Position numbers and translations under genes: made by a program
The notes under the pieces: model-generated
Seen by the model: only the letters and a program-made list of their open reading frames with translations
What the model was told of the DNA's origin: nothing
Database searches by the model: none
Shown: positions 11,543 through 24,294 of the stretch, in pieces
Position numbering within the stretch: position 1 is the stretch's first letter
Layout of the letters: every line of letters starts with the position of its first letter
Source: Steinernema hermaphroditum
Taxonomy: Eukaryota > Nematoda > Chromadorea > Rhabditida > Steinernematidae
DNA: 64,000 nt
Direction of reading: 5' to 3'
Assembly (NCBI GenBank): GCA_030435675.1
Contig: CM059624.1
Span: forward strand, 7,092,769-7,156,768

Positions 11543-12831
11543 TCAGCACTCTGACTCCTTCATGATAAGGCTCATGGCGCGGTCCATGCCCATCCGCATA
11601 GCGGCTAGATTCTCGAGGGTCTCCTCCTTTGGGGCGACGCCTACTACTCCGCGGCGTCGGACGTCGAGCGTTGCCTCGAGGTCCTCGAAGACGGAGGTGC
11701 TCAGCGAGTGCCACACACGACGCATCTCGATCTGGTAGTTGTTGAAGGAGAGGAGCCAGTCAACATCGGGGTCCGCGATGTTACACGAATCGATGCCCGC
11801 CCGGATCAGGCGCTCCATCTCTGTCATCTCCTCGTCGATCTGCATCAGGAAGGGAAGCACCTTCGACTGAAATTGTTTGGACTCAGAGGGTCTTTGAGGG
11901 CGGGAGAAAGAGCATCTTGGAAGCTAGGTCTACGCTACAAAGATAAAAATCATACACTAATCAATAGGCACTGTAGTTGCTCACAGGTGTATGAAGGAAA
12001 AGGAAAGAAATCAACAATGTTCATTCTATCATATTTATTTTTTAGCGGTTAAGATTTTCAAGGCTTTAAATTGAAATTTTTCAATGAAAAGATACTGTAG
12101 GAGGGATCTAACGCGTCGAGTGGCCCTGTGGGCCGCCATGGGTAGAGTTTCTCGTCGAGGAAGCCATCTGCATCCCTCAGACCCGAGGCCGGTTGATTCG
12201 TTAGGGCCTACGTGCTAGCCGAATCTCTGTTAGGTGTATTCCGGGCAAGAATTAGGTCAGTCGATTGGTGTACAGGCATGGCTCTCTACTGAGAAATACA
12301 TTGTTTTACAGAAGAACTGAGAAGTAAATGGCGCCAGGTTCTGGCGCTGACCCATTTGAATCCAAAACGGTTTTTTCTTTCAAAATCTCCCCTTTCGGTT
12401 GTGACCTAAGAAGCGACGGCTTCGAGTCTATTTTAGCGGTAAAACTTCGGATCAAGAAGCTCACCTCAAGGTCGGAGAGCAGATCGGAGGAATGGCGACG
12501 GTCTCCGTCAGTTTCGATGGCGATGTCGTTCACAAAAATGACGACTTTTCGCAACTGAAATCGCAACAGATCTCCCTGCCCGTCCGTACTACCGTACCTG
12601 GCCACAGAGATGGGAAATGAAGGCGGTCAACTGGGTCTTTTGGCTCTCGGGCTGTGAACTCTGCTGGCTACTCTCGTTGCTGGAGGTGGCACTCGATTCG
12701 GACCTCTGGACCTGAGGAGACGGCGAGGAGACCCCCGACGAGGGCGCCTTGTTGATCTTGCCGTAGAGGGCGGGCGACTGGTTGCCCTCGCCGATGCGGC
12801 CGTAGGTGGCTTGGCCCAGGCGACGGATCAT
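11543..12831 (-). CDS. Unrecognised small alpha-helical protein
   Basis: Three exons: 12831-12604 (MIRRLGQATYGRIGEG, then a Ser/Gln-rich linker with many SS and QQ pairs, ending AFISHLCGQ), about 12555-12460 (LRKVVIFVNDIAIETDGDRR..LSDLE) and about 11875-11543 (SKVLPFLMQIDEEMTEMERL to a stop at 11543). A 584-nt intron separates the last two. All joins are in phase. The ATG at 12831 follows TTGCAG|AGC, a likely spliced-leader acceptor. The protein has about 215 residues, with no signal peptide or membrane segment and two helical regions rich in Glu, Leu and Met. The size and helical heptads would suit a small subunit of a trafficking complex such as BLOC-1/BORC, but I cannot match it to a family and do not assign a function. 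Confidence 0.7.
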
Positions 12832-13703
12832 GCTCTGCAAGAAGACGGGATGAAGGAATCGAGAAAGGAAGAAATGGAACGGTGGCGTTGCAATTTCGAC
12901 TCTCGCCGGGAGATCCCCGAGGAGGCGCCGCCTAGAAGACAAAAGGATCGCTGTGAACGAAGGGAAAACGTTGAAACGCGGAAAGATCTCCATCGATCAT
13001 CTCGAGCGCGCGATTCCCGAATTCCCGGGAAGGCGGCGGAGGTGGCGACCGGGATGCTGAAAGAGAGAGTTGACCGATCCTGGCGGAGTACAGAGATCAC
13101 TCGAGTCACTGGGGGAGAGGGGAGTTCCTCGTTTTGTGGGGCTCTTAGGAGTGCACATCGGTGATCAATTTGTATATGCTATGAATCTTTTCGATTAGGC
13201 CCTCTACAGTACATATTCCGTTTAGAGTCAAGCTTAGGTCACCGTATCACAGCATCTGGATTTCAGTTTCACTTCTCAAACTGATTTCAGATCTCATAAG
13301 AATAAGCAATAAAGAGAGGAGCTGCGAGTGCAACATGAGTACGTAAAAATATATAAGATAGTCGTGGAAAATCCGCGGAAATACATGGAAGTAACCGCGA
13401 AAAGAGCGCCACAGGTGGATTAAAATCTGAGACGGAAACGTTCCATTTCAGCGAAGCGAAGGAATTCGGTCCATTTTTCGGCGCCCGATTAGGATCAAGG
13501 TCGAGAGCGTGCGGGCGTCGTCGCTAAGTGCCAGTCGGTGACTTCACCCCCTGAACACTTCTCGAAGATCCCTCGGAAGTCGAAATCGGACGGGCTCCCG
13601 CCACGGAGTGCCTGAGCGGCTCCGCGCGCCGTTTTGGCGCAAAAGACGACAGCTTCAACTTCTCCTTCTTGCGAGGTTCTTCTTCTGATCTCGTTCTCTT
13701 CAG

Positions 13704-14711
13704 ATGTCGCTCCTCGCCGACCTCAAGAAGCACTTCAACTGCGCCAACCTCTACGAGGCGCTGCACCTCGATCCCAAGACGAAGACGACCTACTCGCCCG
13801 AAGCCAGTGAGTTCCTCCTTCTTCGCCCCCTTCTGACGAAGCGCTTTCAGTTAAGAAGGCGTACTACAAGCAGTCGCTGAGATGGCACCCGGACCGTTTG
13901 GCCGCCGACGTGACGGAGGAGGAGAAGAAGGAGGCCACCGAGAAGTTCCAGGTCATCAGCGGCGTCTACGCCGTGCTCGGAGACGAGGAGAAGCGGAAGA
14001 TCTATGACGAAACAGGTAGGATCGGGGTACTGTATTGGTTCTATATTGGGGCTTTCGACCGAACTGTTTCGAAGAAAGACGATTTTTGTCTTCTTTCACT
14101 AAATACGAGCGTCGGTTATTGTGCAGTATTGCTACAGTAACCCGTCACTAACTCTCCTTCGTGTTCCAGGAGCGGTTGACAGCGAAGACTGGGGCGAAGA
14201 TGGCGCCAACTGGGCGACCGCGTGGCGTACGGCCTACAAGAAGGTGACCATAGAGGAGATCGAGAACTATCTGAAGCAGTACGTCGGATCGGAAGAAGAG
14301 CGCGAAGACGTCCGCGAGGCGTACAAGAAGTCCAAAGGTCGCCGCGACGACATTCTGGAGCGCGTGATTGGAAGCGACAAGGAGGGCGCCGCGGAGCGCA
14401 TCTTCGGGATACTCGAGGAGATGGTTGACGCCGGCGAACTCCCGAAGTACTCCGCGTTCGGACGCGCCGCAAAGAAACCGAACGCCGCCCGCGCCAAGAA
14501 GGAGGCCAAAGAGGCGGAGCAGATGCTGAAGAAGATCCAGGCGAAGGAGATCGGAGATGGCGACCTCGCCGCAATGATCCTCGCCCGGCAGAAGAAGCGC
14601 GCGGCTACAGCATCGACCTTCTTGGACGGCCTCGCTGCGAAGTACGGAGAAGGCGACAGCAGCGGGGAGCCGCAGAGAAAGAAGAAGAGGGCTTCCAAGA
14701 AGGCTAAGTGA
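13704..14711 (+). CDS. dnj-23: J-domain co-chaperone, DNAJC9 orthologue
   Basis: DNAJC9-type protein: a nuclear histone H3-H4 co-chaperone that recruits HSP70. The ATG at 13704 directly follows TTCTCTTCAG, a likely trans-splice acceptor. Exon 1 encodes MSLLADLKKHFNCANLYEAL. A 45-nt intron splits the J domain, which continues with KKAYYKQSLRWHPDRL (HPD motif present) and YAVLGDEEKRKIYDETG. The third exon (14170-14711) carries the DNAJC9-specific helical region (WATAWRTAYKKVTIEEIENY, VDAGELPKYSAFG) and a Lys/Arg-rich C-terminus likely to be a nuclear localisation signal. Total length is about 260 residues, the usual size. It converges on KRI1, with 125 bases between stops. The symbol is that of the C. 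elegans DNAJC9 orthologue as I remember it. Confidence 0.92.
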
Positions 14712-14836
14712 TGTGAATCGACGGCATCATGCCCCCTCCGACCCCGGGTATTCGACACCTTCGAGCAGTGTTTAAACTTTCAAAAATAAAATCAACAATA
14801 ACAGCGATCGTAACAACTGACATGCAACAAGCGAGC

Positions 14837-17457
<2,621 letters not shown>

Positions 17458-17977
17458 CTGAAGCAGAAAAAGACGTATTGTACAGTATCTATTACATGAG
17501 ACGCGTTCCCAAGAATCGTCAAAATCCACCTGTGGAACCGACTAAGATACACCGAACTAGGAAAAAGGGGACAACTTTTAGATTCAAATTTCTCTGAAGT
17601 CAGTCACCCAGCATACAGTATGTTGTGCAACAATAGCACGCAAATCGTGGTGAGACCAACGATCTCCTCCTCATCTGGATATTGGTGCCCCTGTTTGAAC
17701 GTTTGATAACTTTTTTTTATTTTTAAGCTCAATTCGGTAAATGTCTTTCAAAACAACGCAAAGAGCACATTAGAACAACAAACCTCTTCTGTTCCCTTCT
17801 GTTCCCCATTTCTCCCCATCCAAACAGCTTCTTGACGACTCTTCTTCGTCGCCGAAATCTTCTCGAGACCTTCGAAGAGGACCCCGCAGTTGTTTTCTCA
17901 AATTTCCGAGTTTTTAGTCCCTTCATGATGTCCTCGTTAAGTGCTTACAACTTTATGCCCGTCCATTGTTCTCCGAG
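17458..17977. other. KRI1 upstream region
   Basis: Non-coding as far as I can tell, lying between the KRI1 start and the left inverted-repeat arm. A short Lys/Arg-rich open frame on the minus strand (17926-17729) has no splice support and I do not call it. Confidence 0.4.
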
Positions 17978-18666
17978 AAGAACATCTGTTTCGCTCATTG
18001 GGTCACCGTGTTTGCGGAGGTTTGGCGCACTTCGGCCCTTTGTCGGCTTCTCGTCTTCCCAAACAGAAGACGAATCGCGGCGCTCTCTCATTTTCCACTC
18101 AATCGGCTGCGCCGATCGCCGAAAAATGATACAGTCTCCGCGTTGGACGGGCCACCCGGGTTACGGTAGAGCTGTAAACGGGCACTCAGAGTGCTTGCGC
18201 AACGCTCGTAACTCGGAGTTCTGAGGGTGCTCAGCCCTCTCGGCGGCCATTAATTAGCGACGCCGAAAGCGTTTCCGCCGCGCGATACTCCCCTAATTGA
18301 GCGGAACCGTGTGGAAACACGGACTCCCGGGCCAACAGGTGTCAAGTGGCTAATCCGGCCGGCGGCCCCCAAAGCGCCTTAGTCGCACCTCATTGGCTCC
18401 GTCGAGAGCGCAGGAATCCGACCTCGGCGCCCTCTGAACCCAAAAAGTGTCCGAAACAGCGTCTTTTCACCCCATTGCCTCCGCGTCCTTCGCTTTTTCC
18501 AGCCGGCGCGTGCCCGCCGCTACAGTCTCCGCTCCCCAGAGGCTTCTCGGCGCCCTTTGGAAACCGAAACCCCTCGTGTTCGGCGATTACGTCGCGCGAC
18601 CGTTTGATGCGCCGCCGCGTCGGAAGCGCTAATTGTCCGTCGCCGTGCGGTAAACAAAAACATAAA
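17978..18666 (+). repeat. Left arm of long inverted repeat (689 bp)
   Basis: Reading this arm forward matches the reverse complement of 29535-28846 almost base for base. Visible differences are few single substitutions, for example GCAACGCTCG against GCAACACTCG and AAAAATGATA against AAAAACGATA. Beyond both ends similarity stops abruptly. It contains no protein domain I recognise, but has an E-box (CAGGTG, 18336-18341) and several TAATTA cores. Its inner end lies 755 bases upstream of the exon at 19421. Confidence 0.9.
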
Positions 18667-19420
18667 GCTGATGAGCATATGTCGTTCTTATCAGAAGAAG
18701 CGATGTTCGGCACTTTAGTCGCTTTCGACTGCACGTTCGGCCCGGATTAGGGGAGTATCAAATGGCCATTCCGCAGAACTTCCAGCGTCCGTAGCAGGCG
18801 ATATCGGATTGCTCCCTGAGGCTCAGTACTCAATTAGCAGCGGCGCACACCTTCCTCTCGCTCAGACGACGCACTCAAATCGAATACAACTTGCCAGTCG
18901 AAGCTGAACTCGATTGATTTCCGCTTCAAATTGCTTTAGGCCTAACGCTGTGCCCTTTAGCGGTATCCGCCCCAACGGACCGTTCCACGCCGTCTTCATT
19001 ACTCCGTTTTTGTTTCTCGCCTCCGAACGCGCACTCCTAATCGCAGGTGACGTGGAAACCGCTCCTCTCGCCGGCGGCACGTCTCCCTCCGGGATGCATA
19101 AAAAACGGATTATGCCGCCATTTCACGTTCCTCCGTTCCTCGCTCCTCCGTGTTATTTTTCCGAAACGCTCGAATAACAAAGAAATCTTTTGTTTTCGCC
19201 TTCTTCTGGCCTCTGGCGGCGGCCGAAGGGCACACGCATTAATTGGTCTTTCTTCGAGTTCGCCGCGAACGCACTTTAGAGCAAATGTTTGTTCTGCGCA
19301 GCTTTAAATCGGCGCGACCCAATCGGGCGCATATTAATTCGCCTTCTGGCGCGCATTTCGGCTCTCGCTTCGGTGCTCGGAGGAGACAAATAACTCCGTT
19401 TTTCAGGAGTCATTTGGCCG
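18667..19420. other. Upstream non-coding region of the 19421 gene
   Basis: No exon supported. GC-rich stretches are interspersed with AT-rich homeodomain-like cores such as ATTAATT and CAATTAG. This is consistent with regulatory DNA, which is inferred from base pattern alone. Confidence 0.4.
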
Positions 19421-21595
19421 ATGGCGCCCCACCTTGAGCACTTTGACTTTAGAGCTTCCCTGAACTCATCGCTCTTCCTCGAGGGCGCAGACGGGATGCC
19501 TGTGACCGCCTCGCTTCTCGACATTCTGATCCGGAAACCCGAGCTCAAGTCCCGATTCATCGGCCAGATCGACGAGAAGTCGCCTCTGCTCTCCACCCTC
19601 CAGATGTCCGCCGGCGCCCGCGCCCCCATCAAGTCAGTTTCGTATCAATTTCGCGCCTATGATTACTCGAAATCCGATTTGGGACCCCGCCGCCCTACGG
19701 TAGATAACCGACTTTTGCGATCCTCGATAAACGGATTATTTCGGCCTCCGATGCCTCCACGCAGCTCTAGCTCGTCGTCCGAACTCGAATTCGCTCTTTG
19801 GCCGAGCCCCGGAGTCGTTCCGTGTTTCCAGGGCGTTCCTCCCCGATTTATCAGCACAGATCACAACAGATTGGCAAAGCAGCAATTAAATGGCCGCGCA
19901 GATGCCGTCACTCGGCGTTGCAGCTGCATTCCCAGAGGCCCCCTCCCTCCCTTATCACTCGCCCAATCGCCCTCAGCGGCCTCTTCCAGTTGCCCTTCCC
20001 TCCCAAACCCCAGACCGCCGGAATATTTAATAAATTGTCCCATCATTCCACACGCTCCCTTTTTAAACGTCCCATACTTCCGCGCGGTCCTCCAGGACTC
20101 CGGCCCCGGACAAAAAGCGTTTCCGAGAGTTTCAAGATGGATCACGGTCCCAGAGTGCCCTTGGCGCCTCCGCTTGATCCTCCGTTGGACATGTGTTTGC
20201 CCTCCCCCCGTCAGTGTAACACCGATCGGTGATCCTTGCTTGTGGCTCCCTTCGTCAATGACCTTCACAAAGTGTTTACGGACTTCATAATTCCGAACGC
20301 CGTTTCAGTGCCCACAACCATTTGGAAGAGAAAGCCATGCGATCCCGCGAGTACACCGATGGACCCGGGGAGATCGATATGCTCATCGGCTTCTTCCTCA
20401 TGAACGGAATGTGCATAGGTGAGCACCTTTTCTCGATCGACTGAACCCAAAAGCGCTAATATCCCACCAGAGAAGTATGTTAGGGTAACAAGGGAACGGC
20501 ACACGAAGTTCAACTCGAGTTCGGGCAAAACAAAATTGATTTTCCTTGAACTTTGAGTTTTGAGAACTCAACTCGGGATTGATTTTCGGGACGTCAGAAC
20601 GCGGAAGTTCCATTGAAGCGTTCTCTCTAGATCCTCTTTATATTAAAAAACGTGCAAACAGAAGAATAAGAGCGCCCCTCTCTTTTAATTTTGCGCGTAG
20701 AGTGCAGAATCGTCGAAATTTTGCTCTTTTCCGCCAATTGGGCATATTAGGCCGTGCATCATGCATAAAAGATGACGACCGTGGGAATCATAAAACGTCG
20801 GCAAGAGATTATCCTAGGTCGAACTGCCTATAGGCATGTTCGCAGGATAAAATGCAAAAGTAATAGAATAAAATGTAGCTGAACCATGAAACTCCAACGG
20901 TTACTATAACCAAAGGAGGGATTATGTAAAGCTCTCCTATTGCCTGATTGATTAAGCTTGCCACTGAAAGTCAATAACAGCATTGCCCAAACAGGCTTCG
21001 AACCCGTCACCCCCCGCGTGGCAACCCAGACACTTCGCAATGAGCCACACAGACTTTCTCTTCAGTGGTCGACTATAGCGCTGAGTGCCGAGCGGGGTGC
21101 AGTGCATCACGTTTCAGTGTGTTATCTATCCTGGTTTCAGTTTTCTTCCTTCTCTTCGGGATGTGCGTCATCTGCAGCTGCATGCGGCGACGTCCGCGCT
21201 TCAACAAGGCCGCCGCGACGCCTCGAGAATCCTTCGCCGCTGCGCAGAAGCCTTCCTTCAGAGGCCTCGTCTCCAAGGCGGTGACGAAGAACCTGCTCGA
21301 CCCCAAAGACGCCTCCTCCCTCCGGAGGGGCTCCTCCGTGAGCATCGGAAGTGCGAAGAAGGGAGCACCCCTGGAGAGCGGCTCCAAGCGGAACTCCGTG
21401 TGCTTCCTCGAGTCGCGCATCCGCATCGAAACGGAGCCCGACTCGATGTCTCTGGCCAACGTGGAGGAGCCGAAGCTCTCCCCCGAGGAGGAGAAGAGCA
21501 GCCCAATGACCGAAGTCGTCGAGGTACCGGAGCCTTCGCTCATCCGCCAAAACCTCCTTGGCCCGCTCTCCTTCGACGATCTCTATTATACTTGA
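19421..21595 (+). CDS. Unrecognised single-pass membrane protein
   Basis: Three exons join in phase: 19421-19632 (MAPHLEHFDFRASLNSSLF), 20309-20418 and 21141-21595, giving 258 residues. The middle exon ends and the last begins inside one hydrophobic segment, IDMLIGFFLMNGMCI then VFFLLFGMCVICSCM, followed by RRRPRF. This suggests a type I or II membrane anchor with a cytoplasmic Ser/Pro/Glu-rich tail ending FDDLYYT. The first exon is preceded by TTTTTCAG at 19404, so a further 5' exon or a trans-spliced leader is possible. The introns (676 and 722 nt) are long for this window; the second holds a tRNA-like element. I know no family for it. Confidence 0.6.
20985..21060 (-). repeat. tRNA-like (SINE-like) sequence
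   Basis: On the minus strand a box-A-like TGTGGCTCATTGCGAAGTG is followed about 30 nt later by a box-B-like GGGTTCGAAGCC. The spacing and sequence suit an RNA polymerase III promoter of tRNA origin. I could not fold a complete cloverleaf with paired acceptor ends, so I call it a SINE-like remnant rather than a tRNA gene. It lies in the last intron of the membrane-protein gene. Confidence 0.35.
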
Positions 21596-22926
21596 GTTAT
21601 CTGTGTTTGTCTATTTGCTGTAAACGGGTAAATGAGTGCGCGAAATCGCCCCACCTGTGACTCCCAAATATTTGCATATCATTCTTCCGCGGCTGATCCC
21701 TCGATCCAACTATCTGTCACGCAAGCTCGTTCACGAACCCGAGGCCAATTTGTTGCGCCGCCGTTCGTCGTGCTAAATCAACGCCGAAATCGCATAAAAA
21801 CGTCGGCGGTGAGATAAAAACAGATTTGGCGCATTTGCATAAGCGAATCCCATTATTCGATGATTAATAACGACGACTTCGCAACATCTTGACGAGCCGC
21901 GCCGAGTGACATTTAATGAATTGTGGGGAACGGATGAAAAACGCGCGATTTGGCGCCTTAGATGGGCCGACGACATGTTGCTCAAGATCCTATTTCCTAC
22001 CGTAACCTCGTAAGTGACATAGGGTACGGTATGTAAACTGAAGGTGACACAGGACAAATACAAAGATGTAATTATTGGTCTATCAATGCTGGCTCCGAGA
22101 AAGTCGAAACGGCTCAAGGACACCTACCGTACTCGCCTAATGTCATCAAACTGCGATCGGCCAATAAATCATCTCATGCGGACTAATTTCGTAACCGATC
22201 CTGGCGCACTTCAGTGAGTCAACATATTCGAAAACGGCGCATCTCGTCTGTCAGCACCGTCGGATCAAGGTTGCTCCTCCCTCCGGCCGAGGAAGACGCG
22301 GGCAACAGCCGGGAAGTCGCCTCTCGGCCCTCGAACCGCAAACCCGTTCCCGAAGTGGGTCACTGGCGGTCGTAATTTGACAACTTTCATCGCCGATTCG
22401 AAAAGGAAACGGTTTGTTTACACGGAGTTCGTTAGGAGGACACTTAGAAGGCCCTCCTCCTGTTGGAAGACGTTTTCCGCGCCCGAATCCGTATAAACAA
22501 ATCGTGATCGAATCGAAATGGTCGGAAAATGGCGCCGATGTCATCAGTCTTCATGTTGATCGCTTTCATCAGGACTCGATGAGCGCGCGAGATGCGTTTC
22601 GAATCAAATTGCAATTGCGTCCTGGAACGATCCTGCTGGTTACTGTAGGAGTGCGACCACTTGCTGGGTCAGCTGTCTCTTTGTCTCGTCTCTGCGTTTG
22701 CAGCCTTTTATGTCTCATTTTGCGGTGCCTACTTTTGCTCGCTCTCCGTTGAAGAGTTTTTCTTGCTCTCGTTTCGTGAATTTCAATGAATCCATTGCCG
22801 TTTGCGTTATTATATGTGCCTGCTTGCATTACCACTCTTTTATGTATCCTTTGTCCGTGGCGGCTGTATGATAACCCGTTCTCTGAGCATCTCTCTGTAC
22901 CGTTTCAGGTTCAGGTAACTTTCAGA
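21596..22926. other. Intergenic region upstream of the first BH3 gene
   Basis: About 1.3 kb with no exon I can support. It contains TACGGTA/TACCGTA motifs (around 22000 and 22025) and scattered AATTAAT and TAATTTCG-like cores. It probably includes the promoter of the gene starting at 22927. Confidence 0.4.
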
Positions 22927-24294
22927 ATGTTTTCATTCTTTGCTGCGATAATCACCGCCACTATGGCCATCGTGAACAAGGACGTCAGTCCTTCTGAGGA
23001 GGCTTGTGCATCCGTTGGGAATGCCGAGTGCTCAGAGTGTCATCTCTATGATGAGTTTTCCAAACTGCCTTCTGGAGCTGCAGACTTTCGCAAAGGTTAA
23101 AAAATTTCTGGGTGTTGCCGGTGTAATATCTGTTGTTTTCAGGTATCACGACTCGTCGTCGAAGAACGTCGTCAAATTCTTCCCTGGGAAAGTATATGAA
23201 GCGTTCTCCGATCACTAGAAGACGCCGATGTCGCCAGCTCAGAAGCATGCCCGGTTTCTCGCTCCGACCCTATGCCCGTCGGACTTTTCGCTGTCAGTCA
23301 ACCCCCTCCATTCCCGAGTTAGCTTCTTCTCTGTATGGATTCCTGTCCAGTGCTGTTTCAAAATCACCCTCGCATGTTAGTGAGGCCGAGTCTGATCGTT
23401 TGAAGAGCAGGGTGCAACTGCGTCGCCCGTCTTCAACAGAGCTGCTAAAGGTGGAAGATCTTTTCTCCCAAGAACGCGACTTGGGAAGAGGTTTTGACAA
23501 AGGTGAGCCGCGTATATTCCGCCAGGGATAGGACCATATTATCGGTAACATTAGTGGCCATCTCGCGAAAGGAACATGGCGCCGGCGATGTCGTTGTGGC
23601 GCGCTCGTTAATAATTCACATCAAGGCATATTACCTGCGGGTGTTTTATGGAGTTAGCCGCTTTGATATGGGTCGTTTTGATTTATTGTCTTTGTGGGCT
23701 TGGAGATAGTTGAAACTATTCAGCTTAGCCATTATTTTCGCTTTTTGACAAAGTGACATAATCAAATTAACGTCGTGCTTGGTTGCGTGGGATAATATGC
23801 GGCCAACCGTCTGCCCGTTCCCCTTCGGTTACAACAATGTTTTCCGCTGATGCCATATTGTCGGCGGTGCGCGCTTTCATAATTGCCGACTCATCTAAGA
23901 ACAACAAGATAATTAATGTCCGAGTGAGCAAGCCAAGGTCAACTTGATCGAGCGGTATGGTTACTAGTTATTAGGGCACTTTTAACGCTACGGTTGCAGC
24001 TCTTAGGTTTGCGGTCGGGGGATGAGACATAAATAATTAATGAGACACAATATTACGGTAGTATTTGCTTAAGGGATTAACTCTAACAAGTGTTTTATTT
24101 TCAGAGGCTGCCATGCAAATTGGCCATCGCCTTTGCGAAAGAGGTGACGAATTTGATAAATTCATGGTTTCCACTTTACAGGAAGAAGAGCAGAAGCATG
24201 AAGGAGTAAGCCATTGTGACCTTTGTAGTGCTGTACATGTGGTTCTTTTCAGGTTGTCAACTCTTTCTGGAAGTTACTAGTGAACGGGCTTTAG
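22927..24294 (+). CDS. Candidate BH3-only pro-apoptotic protein
   Basis: Four exons join in frame: 22927-23095, 23143-23502, 24105-24205 and 24253-24294, giving 223 residues. The ATG lies two bases after TTTCAG, a likely trans-splice acceptor. The third exon encodes IGHRLCERGDEFDKFM (about residues 182-197), which fits the BH3 pattern: hydrophobic, three residues, the invariant Leu, three residues, then Gly-Asp-Glu and an aromatic. BH3-only proteins bind Bcl-2/CED-9 and free the CED-4 apoptosome activator. The last exon gives a hydrophobic tail (VVNSFWKLLVNGL), in the position of the hydrophobic C-terminus of EGL-1. Oddities are the length (EGL-1 is about 100 residues), an N-terminal hydrophobic stretch (MFSFFAAIITATMAIV) and an Arg-rich middle (RRRR, near 60). 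The intron before the BH3 exon is phase 1, as in the gene at 27742-28098. BH3 motifs are short, so function is inferred. Confidence 0.68.

Noticed and set aside
18346..18750. 135-codon open frame in the left repeat arm, with a matching frame in the right arm
   Set aside because: It crosses the repeat boundary at 18666 with different continuations, has Pro/Arg-rich GC-driven content and shows no splice or domain support.
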